A stretch of 64,000 nucleotides of DNA from Pseudorhodoferax sp. Leaf267 (lineage in GTDB: Bacteria; Pseudomonadota; Gammaproteobacteria; Burkholderiales; Burkholderiaceae_C), in NCBI RefSeq assembly GCF_001422405.1, contig NZ_LMMV01000001.1, positions 1,275 to 65,274 on the forward strand, read 5' to 3'. The notes below the pieces were generated by a model that was not told the origin of the DNA, did not search any database, and was given only the letters and a program-made list of their open reading frames with translations. Made by a program: the position numbers and the translations under genes. Below are positions 1 through 8,028 of the stretch, piece after piece. The first letter of the stretch is position 1; every line of letters begins with the position of its first letter.

Positions 1-790
1 CTCCCGTAAGCGCACACCTCCAAGCGGGTCTGCGATCAGAGGCAGATGCTTGCCGTCATCCCGCGGTCAGGCAAGGACGGCCCACGTCGGACTATTACGC
101 TTGCTGGTCCATGATGATCTCCTTGAAAGGCTGAACGCGTCTGCCAAGGTAGAACGACTGATTGCCTGCGCCGGTAGCGCTCAGGCCCAGCGCGCGGTAG
201 GACGTTGTGCCGCGATCTCAACCGTGGGATGCGAGCAAGGAGCGCAGGGTCGACCAGATGAGGTCGCGAGGGCTGGCGTCAGGAAGCTGTGCCGTTTATG
301 CGCTCCGTGAGCAGAACCTGCTGAATGATGAGCTGATCCATCAGTTCTGCATGCTGACGCCCGCCGGACTACTTAGAGTTTCTTGAGAAATGCTTGCGAA
401 TATCCGGCGGAATTCAGACCGCCGCGCCGCGCTGGATTTGTGCATAAGGTTCTGCCCCTTTGTGCTGCCGCCGCCGCAGGTGTAAGCCTTGCCACCAGCG
501 AAACCGCGCATCAGGGTTGTCCCTACCAGCCGTGGGCAACTTTGGGGACAAGTAGCTGAGCATCTTGCCGGAGCGGCGCTGGGCTTGGCTTGCAACGCGG
601 TGCCTGCGAAATAGGCAGCAGCGCGGGCAACGCGCCACGGGCGTGGGAGCTGCTCGCGCGGCGAGCGACCGGCCGCGAGCGGCGAGCGGCCCCACGAAGC
701 CGCCCACAGGCGCAACGGGGCCTAAGCTCCGCGGCAGGGCGCAGCAGCGGAGACGGCGTGATGATCGGCGCCAGGAGCGAGGGGTGCGCG
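1..790. other. Gene-poor, possibly decayed accessory DNA
   Basis: I see no gene I can support here. Open frames exist on both strands, but none has a recognisable domain, a consistent ribosome binding site or a neighbour it would fit. A good Shine-Dalgarno-like AAGGAG precedes an ATG on the minus strand at 112, but that frame closes after five codons. The stretch ends at an AlpA-type phage regulator and lies on the side of a truncated tRNA where an integrated element would be expected. I infer remnant mobile DNA; this is not demonstrated. Confidence 0.4.
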
Positions 791-1054
791 ATGATCACTA
801 TGTTGAGGATGTCGGCGGTGGTGGCCCACACTGGCCGTAGTCGCACGAGCATCTATCGGGATGTTGAAGACGGGTTGTTCACCAAGCCGGTGCGGATCGG
901 CACCGGCGCCATCGGCTGGCCAGACTACGAAGTCGCTTCACTGATCGCTGCACGCGTGGCCGACAAGTCGGAAGACGAGGTTCGAGCGCTCGTTGCCGAC
1001 CTCCACGAGAAGCGCAGGACGGCTCTGGACGAGGCGAAGCTACACGGCCATTGA
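791..1054 (+). CDS. AlpA-family phage/island transcriptional regulator
   Basis: A predicted small DNA-binding protein of 87 residues. The N-terminal half reads like the AlpA winged helix-turn-helix: a VVAHTGRSRTSIYRDVEDG helix-turn-helix, then a basic turn (FTKPVRIG) and GAIGWPDYEV, the usual place where these proteins have a Trp near the wing. AlpA proteins typically switch on excisionase or integrase genes in cryptic prophages and islands. I chose the ATG at 791 because a purine-rich GGAGCGAGGGG lies just upstream; an in-frame ATG at 761 has no good site. It ends 20 bp before an intact tRNA-Thr. No integrase or excisionase is visible beside it, so it looks like an orphan left after decay or a partner lying left of the window. 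The family call is good; its targets are unknown. Confidence 0.75.
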   Translation: MITMLRMSAVVAHTGRSRTSIYRDVEDGLFTKPVRIGTGAIGWPDYEVASLIAARVADKSEDEVRALVADLHEKRRTALDEAKLHGH

Positions 1055-1074
1055 GTACACTCGCGGGTTCCCCA

Positions 1075-1150
1075 GCCGGTTTAGCTCAGTTGGTAGAGCA
1101 CCCGCCTTGTAAGCGGACGGTCGTCAGTTCGATTCCGACAACCGGCACCA
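1075..1150 (+). tRNA. tRNA-Thr (anticodon UGU)
   Basis: A complete 76-nt cloverleaf with encoded CCA. The acceptor strands are GCCGGTT (1075-1081) and AACCGGC. The D arm is GCTC/GAGC. The anticodon loop CTTGTAA places TGT at 1108-1110, so it reads ACA codons. The T arm contains GTTCGATTC. The anticodon stem has one mismatch at its outer pair. The gene seems intact, unlike the tRNA-Val fragment 550 bp further on. Confidence 0.95.
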
Positions 1151-1216
1151 TTCAGGCCCCGCCATCGCCAGGCACGTGGCCGCAGCCGTTTTCAGAACGC
1201 GTGCCCCTTGCGTGGG

Positions 1217-1603
1217 TCACTGCCGCCGGCACTTCAGCGCGAACTGTTCCTCGCGAATGTGGAGCCGTTCGCCGTCCAGCGCTTCGGTCGCTTTGGATCG
1301 GTCGATGACCTCACGGCGCCGGCGCAGTTGGTCACAGCGCATGTTGTCCTGCGCCTGCTTCATGCCCTTCTGGTAGGCGGCCTGGTTGTTCTCCCGGATC
1401 CGCTCCACCACCGCTTCTGTGCTCTCGCGCCGCTTACCGGACATCGAGTGCGCGCCGCGCGTCGGCGCGATGTCTACCTCTTTGCCACCCTTGCATGGCT
1501 TGTCGGTGTAGGTGCCGTCGCAGAGGTAGACCGTCTGTTGTGCGCCGGCCGAGGCGGCGAGGGCGCCGGCAGCAATAGCGATGGAGGCGACGATGTGGCG
1601 CAT
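1217..1603 (-). CDS. Small secreted protein, DUF4124-like
   Basis: A 128-residue hypothetical exported protein. Residues 1-21 form a classical signal peptide ending around ASAGAQ. After it comes a short Cys-containing block (VYLCDGTYTDKPCKGG) that resembles the start of DUF4124, an envelope domain of unknown function common in beta- and gammaproteobacteria. The rest is charged and helical, rich in Arg and Gln. I chose the ATG at 1603; a TTG five codons upstream would add only MQNES and break the signal peptide. It sits alone, convergent with the tRNA-Thr. The domain match is partial and the function unknown. Confidence 0.7.
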   Translation of the reverse strand: MRHIVASIAIAAGALAASAGAQQTVYLCDGTYTDKPCKGGKEVDIAPTRGAHSMSGKRRESTEAVVERIRENNQAAYQKGMKQAQDNMRCDQLRRRREVIDRSKATEALDGERLHIREEQFALKCRRQ

Positions 1604-1698
1604 GCTTTCATTCTGCAATGCGGCCCTGGCGAAGGACAGAGCCGTTATCCATTTGTTCGCAGTTGTGGCACTATTGCAGCTGGTTCGCTGCTCGCGTC

Positions 1699-1746
1699 GC
1701 CTTCACACGGCAGGGGTCGGAGGTTCGAAGCCTCCACCGCCCACCA
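1699..1746 (+). pseudogene. 3' half of tRNA-Val(CAC), probable displaced att site
   Basis: From 1699 the sequence is a canonical tRNA 3' half. It has the anticodon loop with CAC (1704-1706), the 3' anticodon strand GGCAG, a 5-nt variable loop, the T arm GGAGG/CCTCC with TTCGAAG (1719-1735), the acceptor strand ACCGCCC (1736-1742), discriminator A and CCA. Upstream the match stops. The 5' acceptor GGGCGGT is absent, no D arm sits at the right spacing, and the 5' anticodon strand is wrong at two positions. An intrinsic terminator follows 8 bp later. Identity running from the anticodon stem to CCA is typical of the segment shared between tRNA genes and integrating elements, so I read this as the displaced 3' end left beside its original terminator. 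Confidence 0.7.
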
Positions 1747-1754
1747 AGACAAGA

Positions 1755-1785
1755 CCCCGCAAGTCAACGACTTGCGGGGTTTTTT
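1755..1785 (+). terminator. Intrinsic terminator
   Basis: A perfect 11-bp stem, CCCCGCAAGTC (1755-1765) with GACTTGCGGGG (1769-1779), a 3-nt AAC loop and then six T residues. It follows the tRNA-Val remnant and was probably that gene's own terminator. It also separates the left-edge region from the deaminase gene on the opposite strand. Confidence 0.88.
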
Positions 1786-1832
1786 GTTGCCTGCGCGATC
1801 CTGCATTGCGTTGGGCGGCGCGGCTTGGGTGT

Positions 1833-2339
1833 TCAGGCCGGCGCTGGGGGCGACTTGCGCGGCGCGGCCCACGCCTCGAGGATCTCGATGGCCTGGGGCG
1901 CCAGATGCTGCTCAGCGGCCAGCAGGCCGTCGTCCAGCGTGGCGCCTGCGAAGCGGCGCAATGCGTGGACGTCGATCGGGTGGCGCGCTGCAACGGGCAG
2001 GCCTTCAAAAACGGTGCCGGACTGGGCCAGCGTCGCCGCGTAGAACAGCCGGCGGATACCTGCCACGCGCATCGCCGCCACGCACATTGCGCAGGGCTCG
2101 CAGGAGGAGTACAGGTCGCAACCCGCCAGATCGACGCGCTGCAGCTGGCGGCACGCGTCGCGGATCGCCTCGACCTCGCCGTGCGAGGTGGGGTCGCAAT
2201 GTGCGACGGAATGGTTGAAGCCCTGGCCGACGACCTCGCCGTCCCGCACAACCACGGCACCGAACGGCTCGGTGCCGGGTTCGCTGAGTGCGCGGGCCGA
2301 CAGGGCCAGCGCCTGCTGCATGAACTTCTCTTGGTACAT
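1833..2339 (-). CDS. Nucleoside/guanine-type deaminase (CDA superfamily)
   Basis: A zinc-dependent hydrolytic deaminase of 168 residues. The zinc site is visible: SHGEVEAIRDAC (His plus catalytic Glu, with HGE where most relatives have HAE) and, about 25 residues later, SSCEPCAMCVAAM with the PCxxC pair. The PFGAVVVRDG segment near residue 25 is the usual first strand. Length and the PCAMC spacing suit guanine deaminase or generic nucleoside deaminase better than tRNA deaminase TadA, but I cannot separate these by eye. It is probably cytoplasmic; no signal peptide is seen. It is a single gene on the minus strand, 135 bp upstream of the next minus-strand gene's stop codon. Confidence 0.8.
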   Translation of the reverse strand: MYQEKFMQQALALSARALSEPGTEPFGAVVVRDGEVVGQGFNHSVAHCDPTSHGEVEAIRDACRQLQRVDLAGCDLYSSCEPCAMCVAAMRVAGIRRLFYAATLAQSGTVFEGLPVAARHPIDVHALRRFAGATLDDGLLAAEQHLAPQAIEILEAWAAPRKSPPAPA

Positions 2340-2474
2340 CGTATTCCTTATCTTTCAGGCCTGGCCTCATCCTGGCGCTTCGTGACCATACCAAGTTCCG
2401 TCGGTGTCTTCTCGGTTGCTGTCGCTGTCGCTGGCGCTGGCAGCACTTCGGTGCCATGAAGTCCAGGTTGGCCG

Positions 2475-3278
2475 TCAGCTGACTTGCGTGGCTGTCCACG
2501 CGGCGCCGTCGACCGTGCCGCGCATGGCCCTGCCAGCCACTTGCCCGGTATAGGCCCGTCCACCGGCGGTGAAGCGGATCTGCGGGCCGTCCAGCCTGGC
2601 GTCGAGGAGCGGCGCGTCGCTGCCTAGGCTGCCCTCCAGCCGCTGGAAGCGTTGCATCAGCGTCAGGCGCTGGTCGCCTAGTTGCCAGGTGCCACCCACC
2701 TTGGCCGGCACCACCCATTTGAGCGCGTTGCAATAGCCCGAGCATCCTTCGACGACGTTGAACGAGTCGTCGGGTTGCCAGTCCTCCATCGTGAACGAGT
2801 TGGACAGCACGCGCGTGCCTGCCGGCATGTTCAACAAGGTGGGGCGCAGGCGCATGTTCAGGTTGGGCAGCAGGAACAGCGTGACGACCGTGGCTTCGGA
2901 GAAGTTCGACTCGAAGATGTCTGCCTGCTCGAACGTGGCGCGGGCCGCCACGCCCTCAGCCGCCGCGGCGCGGCGCGACAAGGCCACCATGTCAGGGTTG
3001 TATTCGATGCCACGCGCGATGGCGCCGCGCTTGGCTGCCGTGATCACCAACCGGCCATCGCCCGAACCCAGGTCGACCAGCCGGTCCTGCGGGGTCAACC
3101 CCGCCATGTCCAGCATCCGGTTGACCAGGGCCTGCGAGGTCGGCACCCAGACCACATCCTTGCCGACCTGGCCGACCTGCGGTGTGTAGCCGGCGCTGCC
3201 GGGCTGTGCCCAGGCGCGCTGGCCCAGCAGCGCGGCACCCAGCGCCGCCCCCACCATGGATCTGCGTGAGACATGCAT
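2475..3278 (-). CDS. SAM-dependent methyltransferase with Tat-type signal
   Basis: A 267-residue class I methyltransferase fold. Motif I is LVDLGSGDGRLVITAA, followed by the acidic motif II region GIEYNPDMV and a FEQADIF segment. The N-terminus is a likely twin-arginine signal, HVSRRSMVGAALGAALLG then AWAQPG. The chosen ATG (3278) has AGGAG seven bases upstream; a longer frame upstream lacks a site and would bury the signal. The last 80 residues form a beta-rich extension. Export of a SAM enzyme is odd because SAM is not expected in the periplasm. The protein may work before export, stay membrane-tethered, or have lost catalysis. The substrate is unknown. Confidence 0.72.
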   Translation of the reverse strand: MHVSRRSMVGAALGAALLGQRAWAQPGSAGYTPQVGQVGKDVVWVPTSQALVNRMLDMAGLTPQDRLVDLGSGDGRLVITAAKRGAIARGIEYNPDMVALSRRAAAAEGVAARATFEQADIFESNFSEATVVTLFLLPNLNMRLRPTLLNMPAGTRVLSNSFTMEDWQPDDSFNVVEGCSGYCNALKWVVPAKVGGTWQLGDQRLTLMQRFQRLEGSLGSDAPLLDARLDGPQIRFTAGGRAYTGQVAGRAMRGTVDGAAWTATQVS

Positions 3279-3445
3279 CGAAGCTCTCCTTTCGGAAGTG
3301 GTCGTGAACGGTCGCGACACTGCGGGAAAAACGGGGCGCGCCCGATCGGGTGGCCGCAGGCCGTCGCCCACCATGGATGCCATCGCAGCGAGAAGGTTCC
3401 GCCACCTGGAGGTGCAGCGGGGCGTTGCCGGCTGAACCGGCGCGC

Positions 3446-4825
3446 TCAGGCCTGGTCCTGCAGGTCGCGGACGAAGGCCTCGAACATGGCGGGTGCCAGC
3501 GGCCGGCTGAACAGATAGCCCTGGGCCTCGTCGCAGCCCTGCTGGCGCAGGAAGGCCAGTTGGGCTTCAGTCTCCACGCCTTCGGCTGTGGTGCGCAGGC
3601 CCAGGCTGCTGGCCATGTGGACGATGGCGCCCACGATGGCCTTGTCGTCCTCGTCGTCGGGGATGTCGCGGATGAAGGACTGGTCGATCTTGAGCTTGTG
3701 CACGCGGAACCGCTTCAGGTAGCTCAGCGACGAGTACCCCGTCCCGAAGTCATCGATCGAGACGCGGATCCCGCGCGCGTGCAGGTCGGCCATCACGGCA
3801 ATCGCGTGCTGCGGGTTCTGCATGGCGGCGCCTTCGGTGAGTTCCAGTTCGAGCAGTTCGGCCGGCAGGCGTGTTTCCTGCAGGATCTCGGTCGCGAGCG
3901 AGGGCAGTTCGGCATGGTGGAACTGTGCTGCCGATAGGTTGACGGCCATGGTCAACGCCGGCAGGCCTGCGTCCATCCAGGTGCGCAACTGGCGTAGGGC
4001 GTGGCGCAGTGCCCACTCGCCGATCGGGCCGACCAGGCCGCTGGCCTCCGCCACGGGGATGAACTCGGCCGGCGGCACCGAGCCCAGTTCCTGGTGATGC
4101 CAGCGCATTAAGGCCTCCGCGCCGGTGACACGGCCGCTGGTCAGGTCGATCAAGGGCTGGTAGTAAAGCTCCAGCTGACCGCGCTCCTGCGCGCGCGACA
4201 ACGCGTTCTCAACCTGCAGCGCACGAGCAGCCTCCGCCTGCATCTCGCGCGTGAAGAAACGGTAGGTGCCGCGCCCGCCGCGCTTGGCGCGGTACATGGC
4301 GGCATCGGCGCTCTGGGACAGGGCGTCGAAATCGTCGCCATCGGTGGGATACATGGCAATGCCGATGGATGGCGTGATGCTCAGTTCCTGGTTGGCGACT
4401 TGGAACGCGGGCAGCGTGCGCGCGATCAGCTTCTGCGCTACGTGCGAGGCGCCCGCGCTGTCGGTGTCCGGCAGGATCAGCATGAACTCGTCGCCGCTGA
4501 GACGTGACACCGTGTCGCGCTCGCGCACGGCGGACTTCAGGCGCGCCGCCAGCGCTGCCAGCAGGGCGTCGCCCACGCGGTGGCCGAGCGAGTCGTTGAT
4601 GTTCTTGAACCGGTCCAGATCCAGGAACATGACCGCCAGCGGCCGCATGCCTGCGCGCGCCTGTTCGATGGCTTGCTCCGCGTTCTGCGCCAGCACGCTC
4701 CGGTTGGGCAGGTCCGTGAGCGCGTCGAACCGCGCCAGGTGCTGCATGCGCGCGATGGTTCGGTCCTGCTCGGCGATCTTGCGGCGCAGTGCGTCCACGG
4801 TGCGCTGCAGTTCCTGCTCAGCCAT
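3446..4825 (-). CDS. GGDEF-EAL cyclic-di-GMP turnover protein
   Basis: A bifunctional c-di-GMP protein of 459 residues. An N-terminal coiled coil (about 1-30) leads to a GGDEF domain whose signature is SGDEF at 110-114, with an inhibitory-site RERD at 101-104, five residues upstream as in active cyclases. The EAL domain follows with EAL at 237-239 and intact downstream motifs DDFGTGYSSL, LKIDQSFI and EGVETEAQ, so phosphodiesterase activity is likely. No membrane segment or sensor domain is present. A GTG at 4930, in frame and 5 nt past the phosphatase stop, could add 35 Pro/Asp-rich residues; neither start has a clear ribosome site. It lies directly downstream of a PP2C phosphatase, so the two are probably cotranscribed. 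Confidence 0.9.
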   Translation of the reverse strand: MAEQELQRTVDALRRKIAEQDRTIARMQHLARFDALTDLPNRSVLAQNAEQAIEQARAGMRPLAVMFLDLDRFKNINDSLGHRVGDALLAALAARLKSAVRERDTVSRLSGDEFMLILPDTDSAGASHVAQKLIARTLPAFQVANQELSITPSIGIAMYPTDGDDFDALSQSADAAMYRAKRGGRGTYRFFTREMQAEAARALQVENALSRAQERGQLELYYQPLIDLTSGRVTGAEALMRWHHQELGSVPPAEFIPVAEASGLVGPIGEWALRHALRQLRTWMDAGLPALTMAVNLSAAQFHHAELPSLATEILQETRLPAELLELELTEGAAMQNPQHAIAVMADLHARGIRVSIDDFGTGYSSLSYLKRFRVHKLKIDQSFIRDIPDDEDDKAIVGAIVHMASSLGLRTTAEGVETEAQLAFLRQQGCDEAQGYLFSRPLAPAMFEAFVRDLQDQA

Positions 4826-4935
4826 GGTGGCCGTGCGGTCCAACGGCAGGTCCAGCGGTGCGCCGTGGGTATCCGCCGGCGCGTCACCGTGCCTGTCAGC
4901 GCCATCGCCGTGGGGCGGAGGTGGCAACACCGTTG

Positions 4936-5697
4936 TCAGCTCTGCAGCGGTGCGACGCTGACGATGGCCAACGACAGGTTGTCGCCGGCGCCGCGTGCGC
5001 GCGTGCGCGCCTTCTCGATCAGGATCTCGGCGGCCTCGCGCGGCGACAGGGCTGCCAGCATGGCACCCAGTTCGTCGTCGGTGAAGTAGTGCCACACGCC
5101 GTCACTGCAGGCCAGGATCACGTCGCCGGGTTGCAATTGCGAGACGACATGGCTTGCAAGCGGCGGCTCGGCTTCGGTGCCCAGGCAGCCCAGCAGGATG
5201 TTGGAGTCGGGGTGGCTGTTCGCCTGCTCCTCGCTGATTTCGCCGCGCTCGACCAGCGACTGCACATAGGAGTGGTCCAGCGTGCGCCGGATCAGGCGGC
5301 CGCGGTGGAAGTGGTAGATGCGCGAGTCGCCCACGTGCAGCCAGTGGCAGTCGCCAGCGGGGTTGACGACGAACGCGGCGATCGTGCTGTGCGGCTCTTC
5401 TTCCGCCGAGATCGCGGTCAGCTTGATCACGAGATGCGCCTGCGCGGCCACGTTGCGCAGCAGGTTTGCGGCATCGTCGGTTGCCGGGTCGTAGCGTTCG
5501 AACAGCTGGCGGGCTGTGAGCATCACCTGGTCGGATGCCTTGCGGCCGCCGCTGCGCCCCCCCATGCCGTCGGCCACCACGCCCAGCAGGCAGCCGGCAA
5601 CGCGCGCGTGCCCCACTAGCATCACCTGGTCCTGTTGGTACTCGCGGTCGCCCTTGTGGATCCCCGTGGAGGCGGTGATGCGGAATCCTTGGCTCAT
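4936..5697 (-). CDS. PP2C-type Ser/Thr protein phosphatase
   Basis: A 253-residue soluble metal-dependent phosphatase. Landmarks are the N-terminal GDREYQQDQ, the metal motif DGMGGRSGG starting at residue 43, GDSRIY at 123-128, the SDGVW motif near residue 200 and the C-terminal GDNLSL. All the usual Asp ligands are present. It precedes the GGDEF-EAL gene on the same strand, which suggests a phosphorylation input into c-di-GMP signalling; that link is inference. It diverges from the ydcH-like gene across a 94-bp gap. It is a different protein from the phosphatase in the T6SS cluster at 58568. Confidence 0.9.
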   Translation of the reverse strand: MSQGFRITASTGIHKGDREYQQDQVMLVGHARVAGCLLGVVADGMGGRSGGRKASDQVMLTARQLFERYDPATDDAANLLRNVAAQAHLVIKLTAISAEEEPHSTIAAFVVNPAGDCHWLHVGDSRIYHFHRGRLIRRTLDHSYVQSLVERGEISEEQANSHPDSNILLGCLGTEAEPPLASHVVSQLQPGDVILACSDGVWHYFTDDELGAMLAALSPREAAEILIEKARTRARGAGDNLSLAIVSVAPLQS

Positions 5698-5791
5698 CGA
5701 TGGAAGCGTTGCTCGCGCAGCGTCGCAGTGTGGAGGGAGGGCTTATTATCGAACGATCCTGTCGCCCCCTGGCACGCAGACAGCCCCCACC

Positions 5792-5995
5792 GTGACACCC
5801 AATCTCCACTCTCCCGAACGCCAGCTGATCGAGCTGCGCATGGAACACGCCGACCTCGATGCCATGGTGGACCGTATGGTGCTGAACGCGCCTGCCGACG
5901 AACTCATGCTCCAGCGCTTGAAGAAGCGCCGCCTGGCATTGCGCGACCGGTTGACGCGTCTGGAAATTGCGCTGGAGCCCAAAGAGCCCGCATGA
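5792..5995 (+). CDS. YdcH/DUF465-family small protein
   Basis: A 67-residue, almost wholly helical protein. It matches the short DUF465 (YdcH) family: ELRMEHADLDAMVDRM, then DELMLQRLKKRRLALRDRL. Such proteins are predicted two-helix hairpins of unknown function. The start is a GTG at 5792; the coding pattern begins there and no ATG fits until residue 15. Its stop overlaps the helicase start as ATGA at 5992-5995, so the two are translationally coupled. Confidence 0.8.
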   Translation: MTPNLHSPERQLIELRMEHADLDAMVDRMVLNAPADELMLQRLKKRRLALRDRLTRLEIALEPKEPA

Positions 5996-8028
5996 CCGAG
6001 CCGGCCGACGCGCTGCAGCAGCAGGTGCGCGCAGCGTTCGAGGTCGGCGGCGTGTTGTCGCGCGCGGCCGATCATTTCTTGCCCCGCCAGGGGCAGATCG
6101 ACATGGCACTCGCCGTGGCGCGCACGATCTCACAGGGTGGCGCGCTGGTGGTCGAAGCCGGAACGGGCGTCGGCAAAACCTTCTCGTATCTGGTGCCGGC
6201 CTTGCTGAGCGGCGAGCGCGTGTTGCTGTCCACGGCTACCAAGACGCTACAGGACCAGCTGTTCGGCCGCGACCTGCCGCGTCTGGTCGCCGCACTGGGC
6301 CTGCCCGTGCGCACGGCCTTGCTGAAGGGGCGCAGCAGCTACCTCTGCCTGCACCGCATGCATCAGGCGCGCCATGCGCTGGACGCGGACGAACACAAGG
6401 ACTTGCGTGCTCTGGCCGAGGTCGAGCGCTGGGCGCCGCTCACGCGCACCGGTGACCTGGCCGAGCTCGCACAGCTGGACGAGCGCTCACCCTTGATGGC
6501 ACTGGTCAGCTCCACCCGCGACAACTGCCTGGGGGCGCAGTGCCCGCAGTTCCGCGCCTGCCATGTCAACCTGGCACGGCGCGAAGCCATGTCGGCCGAT
6601 GTGGTCGTCGTGAACCACCACCTGTTCTTTGCCGACCTGGCAGTGCGCGAGTCGGGGATGGCCGAGCTGCTTCCGACGGTGCGCGTGGCCGTCTTTGACG
6701 AGGCACACCAACTCAACGAGACCGGCGTGCAGTTCCTGGGTACGCAGATGGGCACGGGCCAGCTGCTCGATTTCGGCCGAGACCTGCTGGCCGCCGGACT
6801 GCAGCAGGCGCGTGGGCTGGTCGACTGGAATGCGTGCGTGATGGCGCTGCAACACGCGGCGCGCGACCTGCGCATGCTGGCAGGCCCGGTGGCCACCGGC
6901 ACGCGCTTGCGCTGGCATGGTCCGTCGCCGGACGGACTGGACGCGCGCGACTGGGCCGATTGCCTGCATGCCGTGGTCCACGCCTTGCACGAGGCCGCAG
7001 CCAGTCTGCGCACCGTCACCGAGCTGGCGCCTGACTTCGGGCGCTTGCTGGAACGCGCCCAGGCGCTCGCTGAGCGCGCGGCGCGTTTCGCCGACCCTGG
7101 CGACGGGCAGGCCGTGCGCTGGGTCGATGTCGGCCTGCAGCTGCGGCTGATCGAGTCGCCGCTGGACATCGCCCAGACCGTGCAGACGCGGTTGCTGCAG
7201 GCCGAGGAAGATGCCGATGCCGCCGCGGGTGGCCGTGCCTGGATCTTCACATCGGCCACGCTCGGCGACGACGCGCGTCTACGATGGTTCACCGAGCCCT
7301 GTGGCCTGGCGCAGGCCGAGGTGCTGCAGGTCGACAGCCCCTTCGACTACGCCGCGCAAGCTGCGTTCTATGTGCCACCGGCCTTGCCCAGGCCTGCCGA
7401 TCCCGGCCACAGTGCGGCCGTCGCGGCGCTGGTCGGCGATGCGGCCGCCCGCATCGGCGGGCGCACGCTGGTCCTGACGACGACGTTGCGCGCCTTGCGC
7501 GTCATCGGGGCCGCGCTGAAGCAGCAGGTCGGCTCGAACCTGGACGTGCTGGTGCAGGGGGAGGGCACGAAGCGCTTCTTGATGGAGCGCTTCCGCGCCA
7601 GCGCGGACGGGGGGCGACGCGGCGGCATCCTCGTTGCCTCGGCATCGTTCTGGGAAGGCGTGGACGTGCCAGGTGATGCCTTGCAGCTCCTGTTCATCGA
7701 CAAGCTGCCCTTCCCGCCGCCGAATGACCCGCTGGTGGAGGCACGCACGCAGCGCATCGAGCAGGCCGGTGGCAGCCCCTTCAAGGACTATTTCATTCCC
7801 GAAACGGCCGTCGCGCTGAAGCAGGGCGCGGGCCGGCTGATCCGGCGCGAATCGGACCGCGGCGTACTGGTCATTTGCGACACGCGGCTGGTGCAGATGG
7901 GCTACGGCCGGCGCCTGCGTGCGGCCTTGCCGCCTATGCGTCAGCTCAAGGACGAGGCAGAGTTCCTGCAGGCGCTGCAGGACCTGGCGCTTACCAGACC
8001 TTCCACCACGGAGAGTCCTTCGGCCTGA
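5992..8028 (+). CDS. DinG/YoaA-type ATP-dependent DNA helicase
   Basis: An iron-sulfur XPD-like superfamily 2 helicase of 678 residues. Walker A, EAGTGVGKTFSYLVPAL, starts near residue 54 and the DEAH box (VFDEAHQL) lies near 235. Between them sit four cysteines (one in SSYLCLH near 119, three in NCLGAQCPQFRAC around 179-190) that would bind the 4Fe-4S cluster. The C-terminal motor half includes SATLGDD, SFWEGVDVPG and QGAGRLIRR. The family unwinds 5'-tailed DNA and R-loops during damage repair; this one is shorter than E. coli DinG and looks closer to YoaA. It starts inside the upstream stop codon. Its last 38 bp overlap the 3' end of bamD on the other strand. Confidence 0.92.
   Translation: MTEPADALQQQVRAAFEVGGVLSRAADHFLPRQGQIDMALAVARTISQGGALVVEAGTGVGKTFSYLVPALLSGERVLLSTATKTLQDQLFGRDLPRLVAALGLPVRTALLKGRSSYLCLHRMHQARHALDADEHKDLRALAEVERWAPLTRTGDLAELAQLDERSPLMALVSSTRDNCLGAQCPQFRACHVNLARREAMSADVVVVNHHLFFADLAVRESGMAELLPTVRVAVFDEAHQLNETGVQFLGTQMGTGQLLDFGRDLLAAGLQQARGLVDWNACVMALQHAARDLRMLAGPVATGTRLRWHGPSPDGLDARDWADCLHAVVHALHEAAASLRTVTELAPDFGRLLERAQALAERAARFADPGDGQAVRWVDVGLQLRLIESPLDIAQTVQTRLLQAEEDADAAAGGRAWIFTSATLGDDARLRWFTEPCGLAQAEVLQVDSPFDYAAQAAFYVPPALPRPADPGHSAAVAALVGDAAARIGGRTLVLTTTLRALRVIGAALKQQVGSNLDVLVQGEGTKRFLMERFRASADGGRRGGILVASASFWEGVDVPGDALQLLFIDKLPFPPPNDPLVEARTQRIEQAGGSPFKDYFIPETAVALKQGAGRLIRRESDRGVLVICDTRLVQMGYGRRLRAALPPMRQLKDEAEFLQALQDLALTRPSTTESPSA

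Noticed and set aside
95-130. Minus-strand ATG at 112 with a strong AAGGAG
   Set aside because: The frame closes after five codons and no leader-peptide context is visible.
1661-1746. A complete tRNA extending upstream of the tRNA-Val 3' fragment
   Set aside because: A GCAG/CTGC pair resembles a D arm, but the spacing to the anticodon arm is four bases too long and five of seven acceptor pairs fail.
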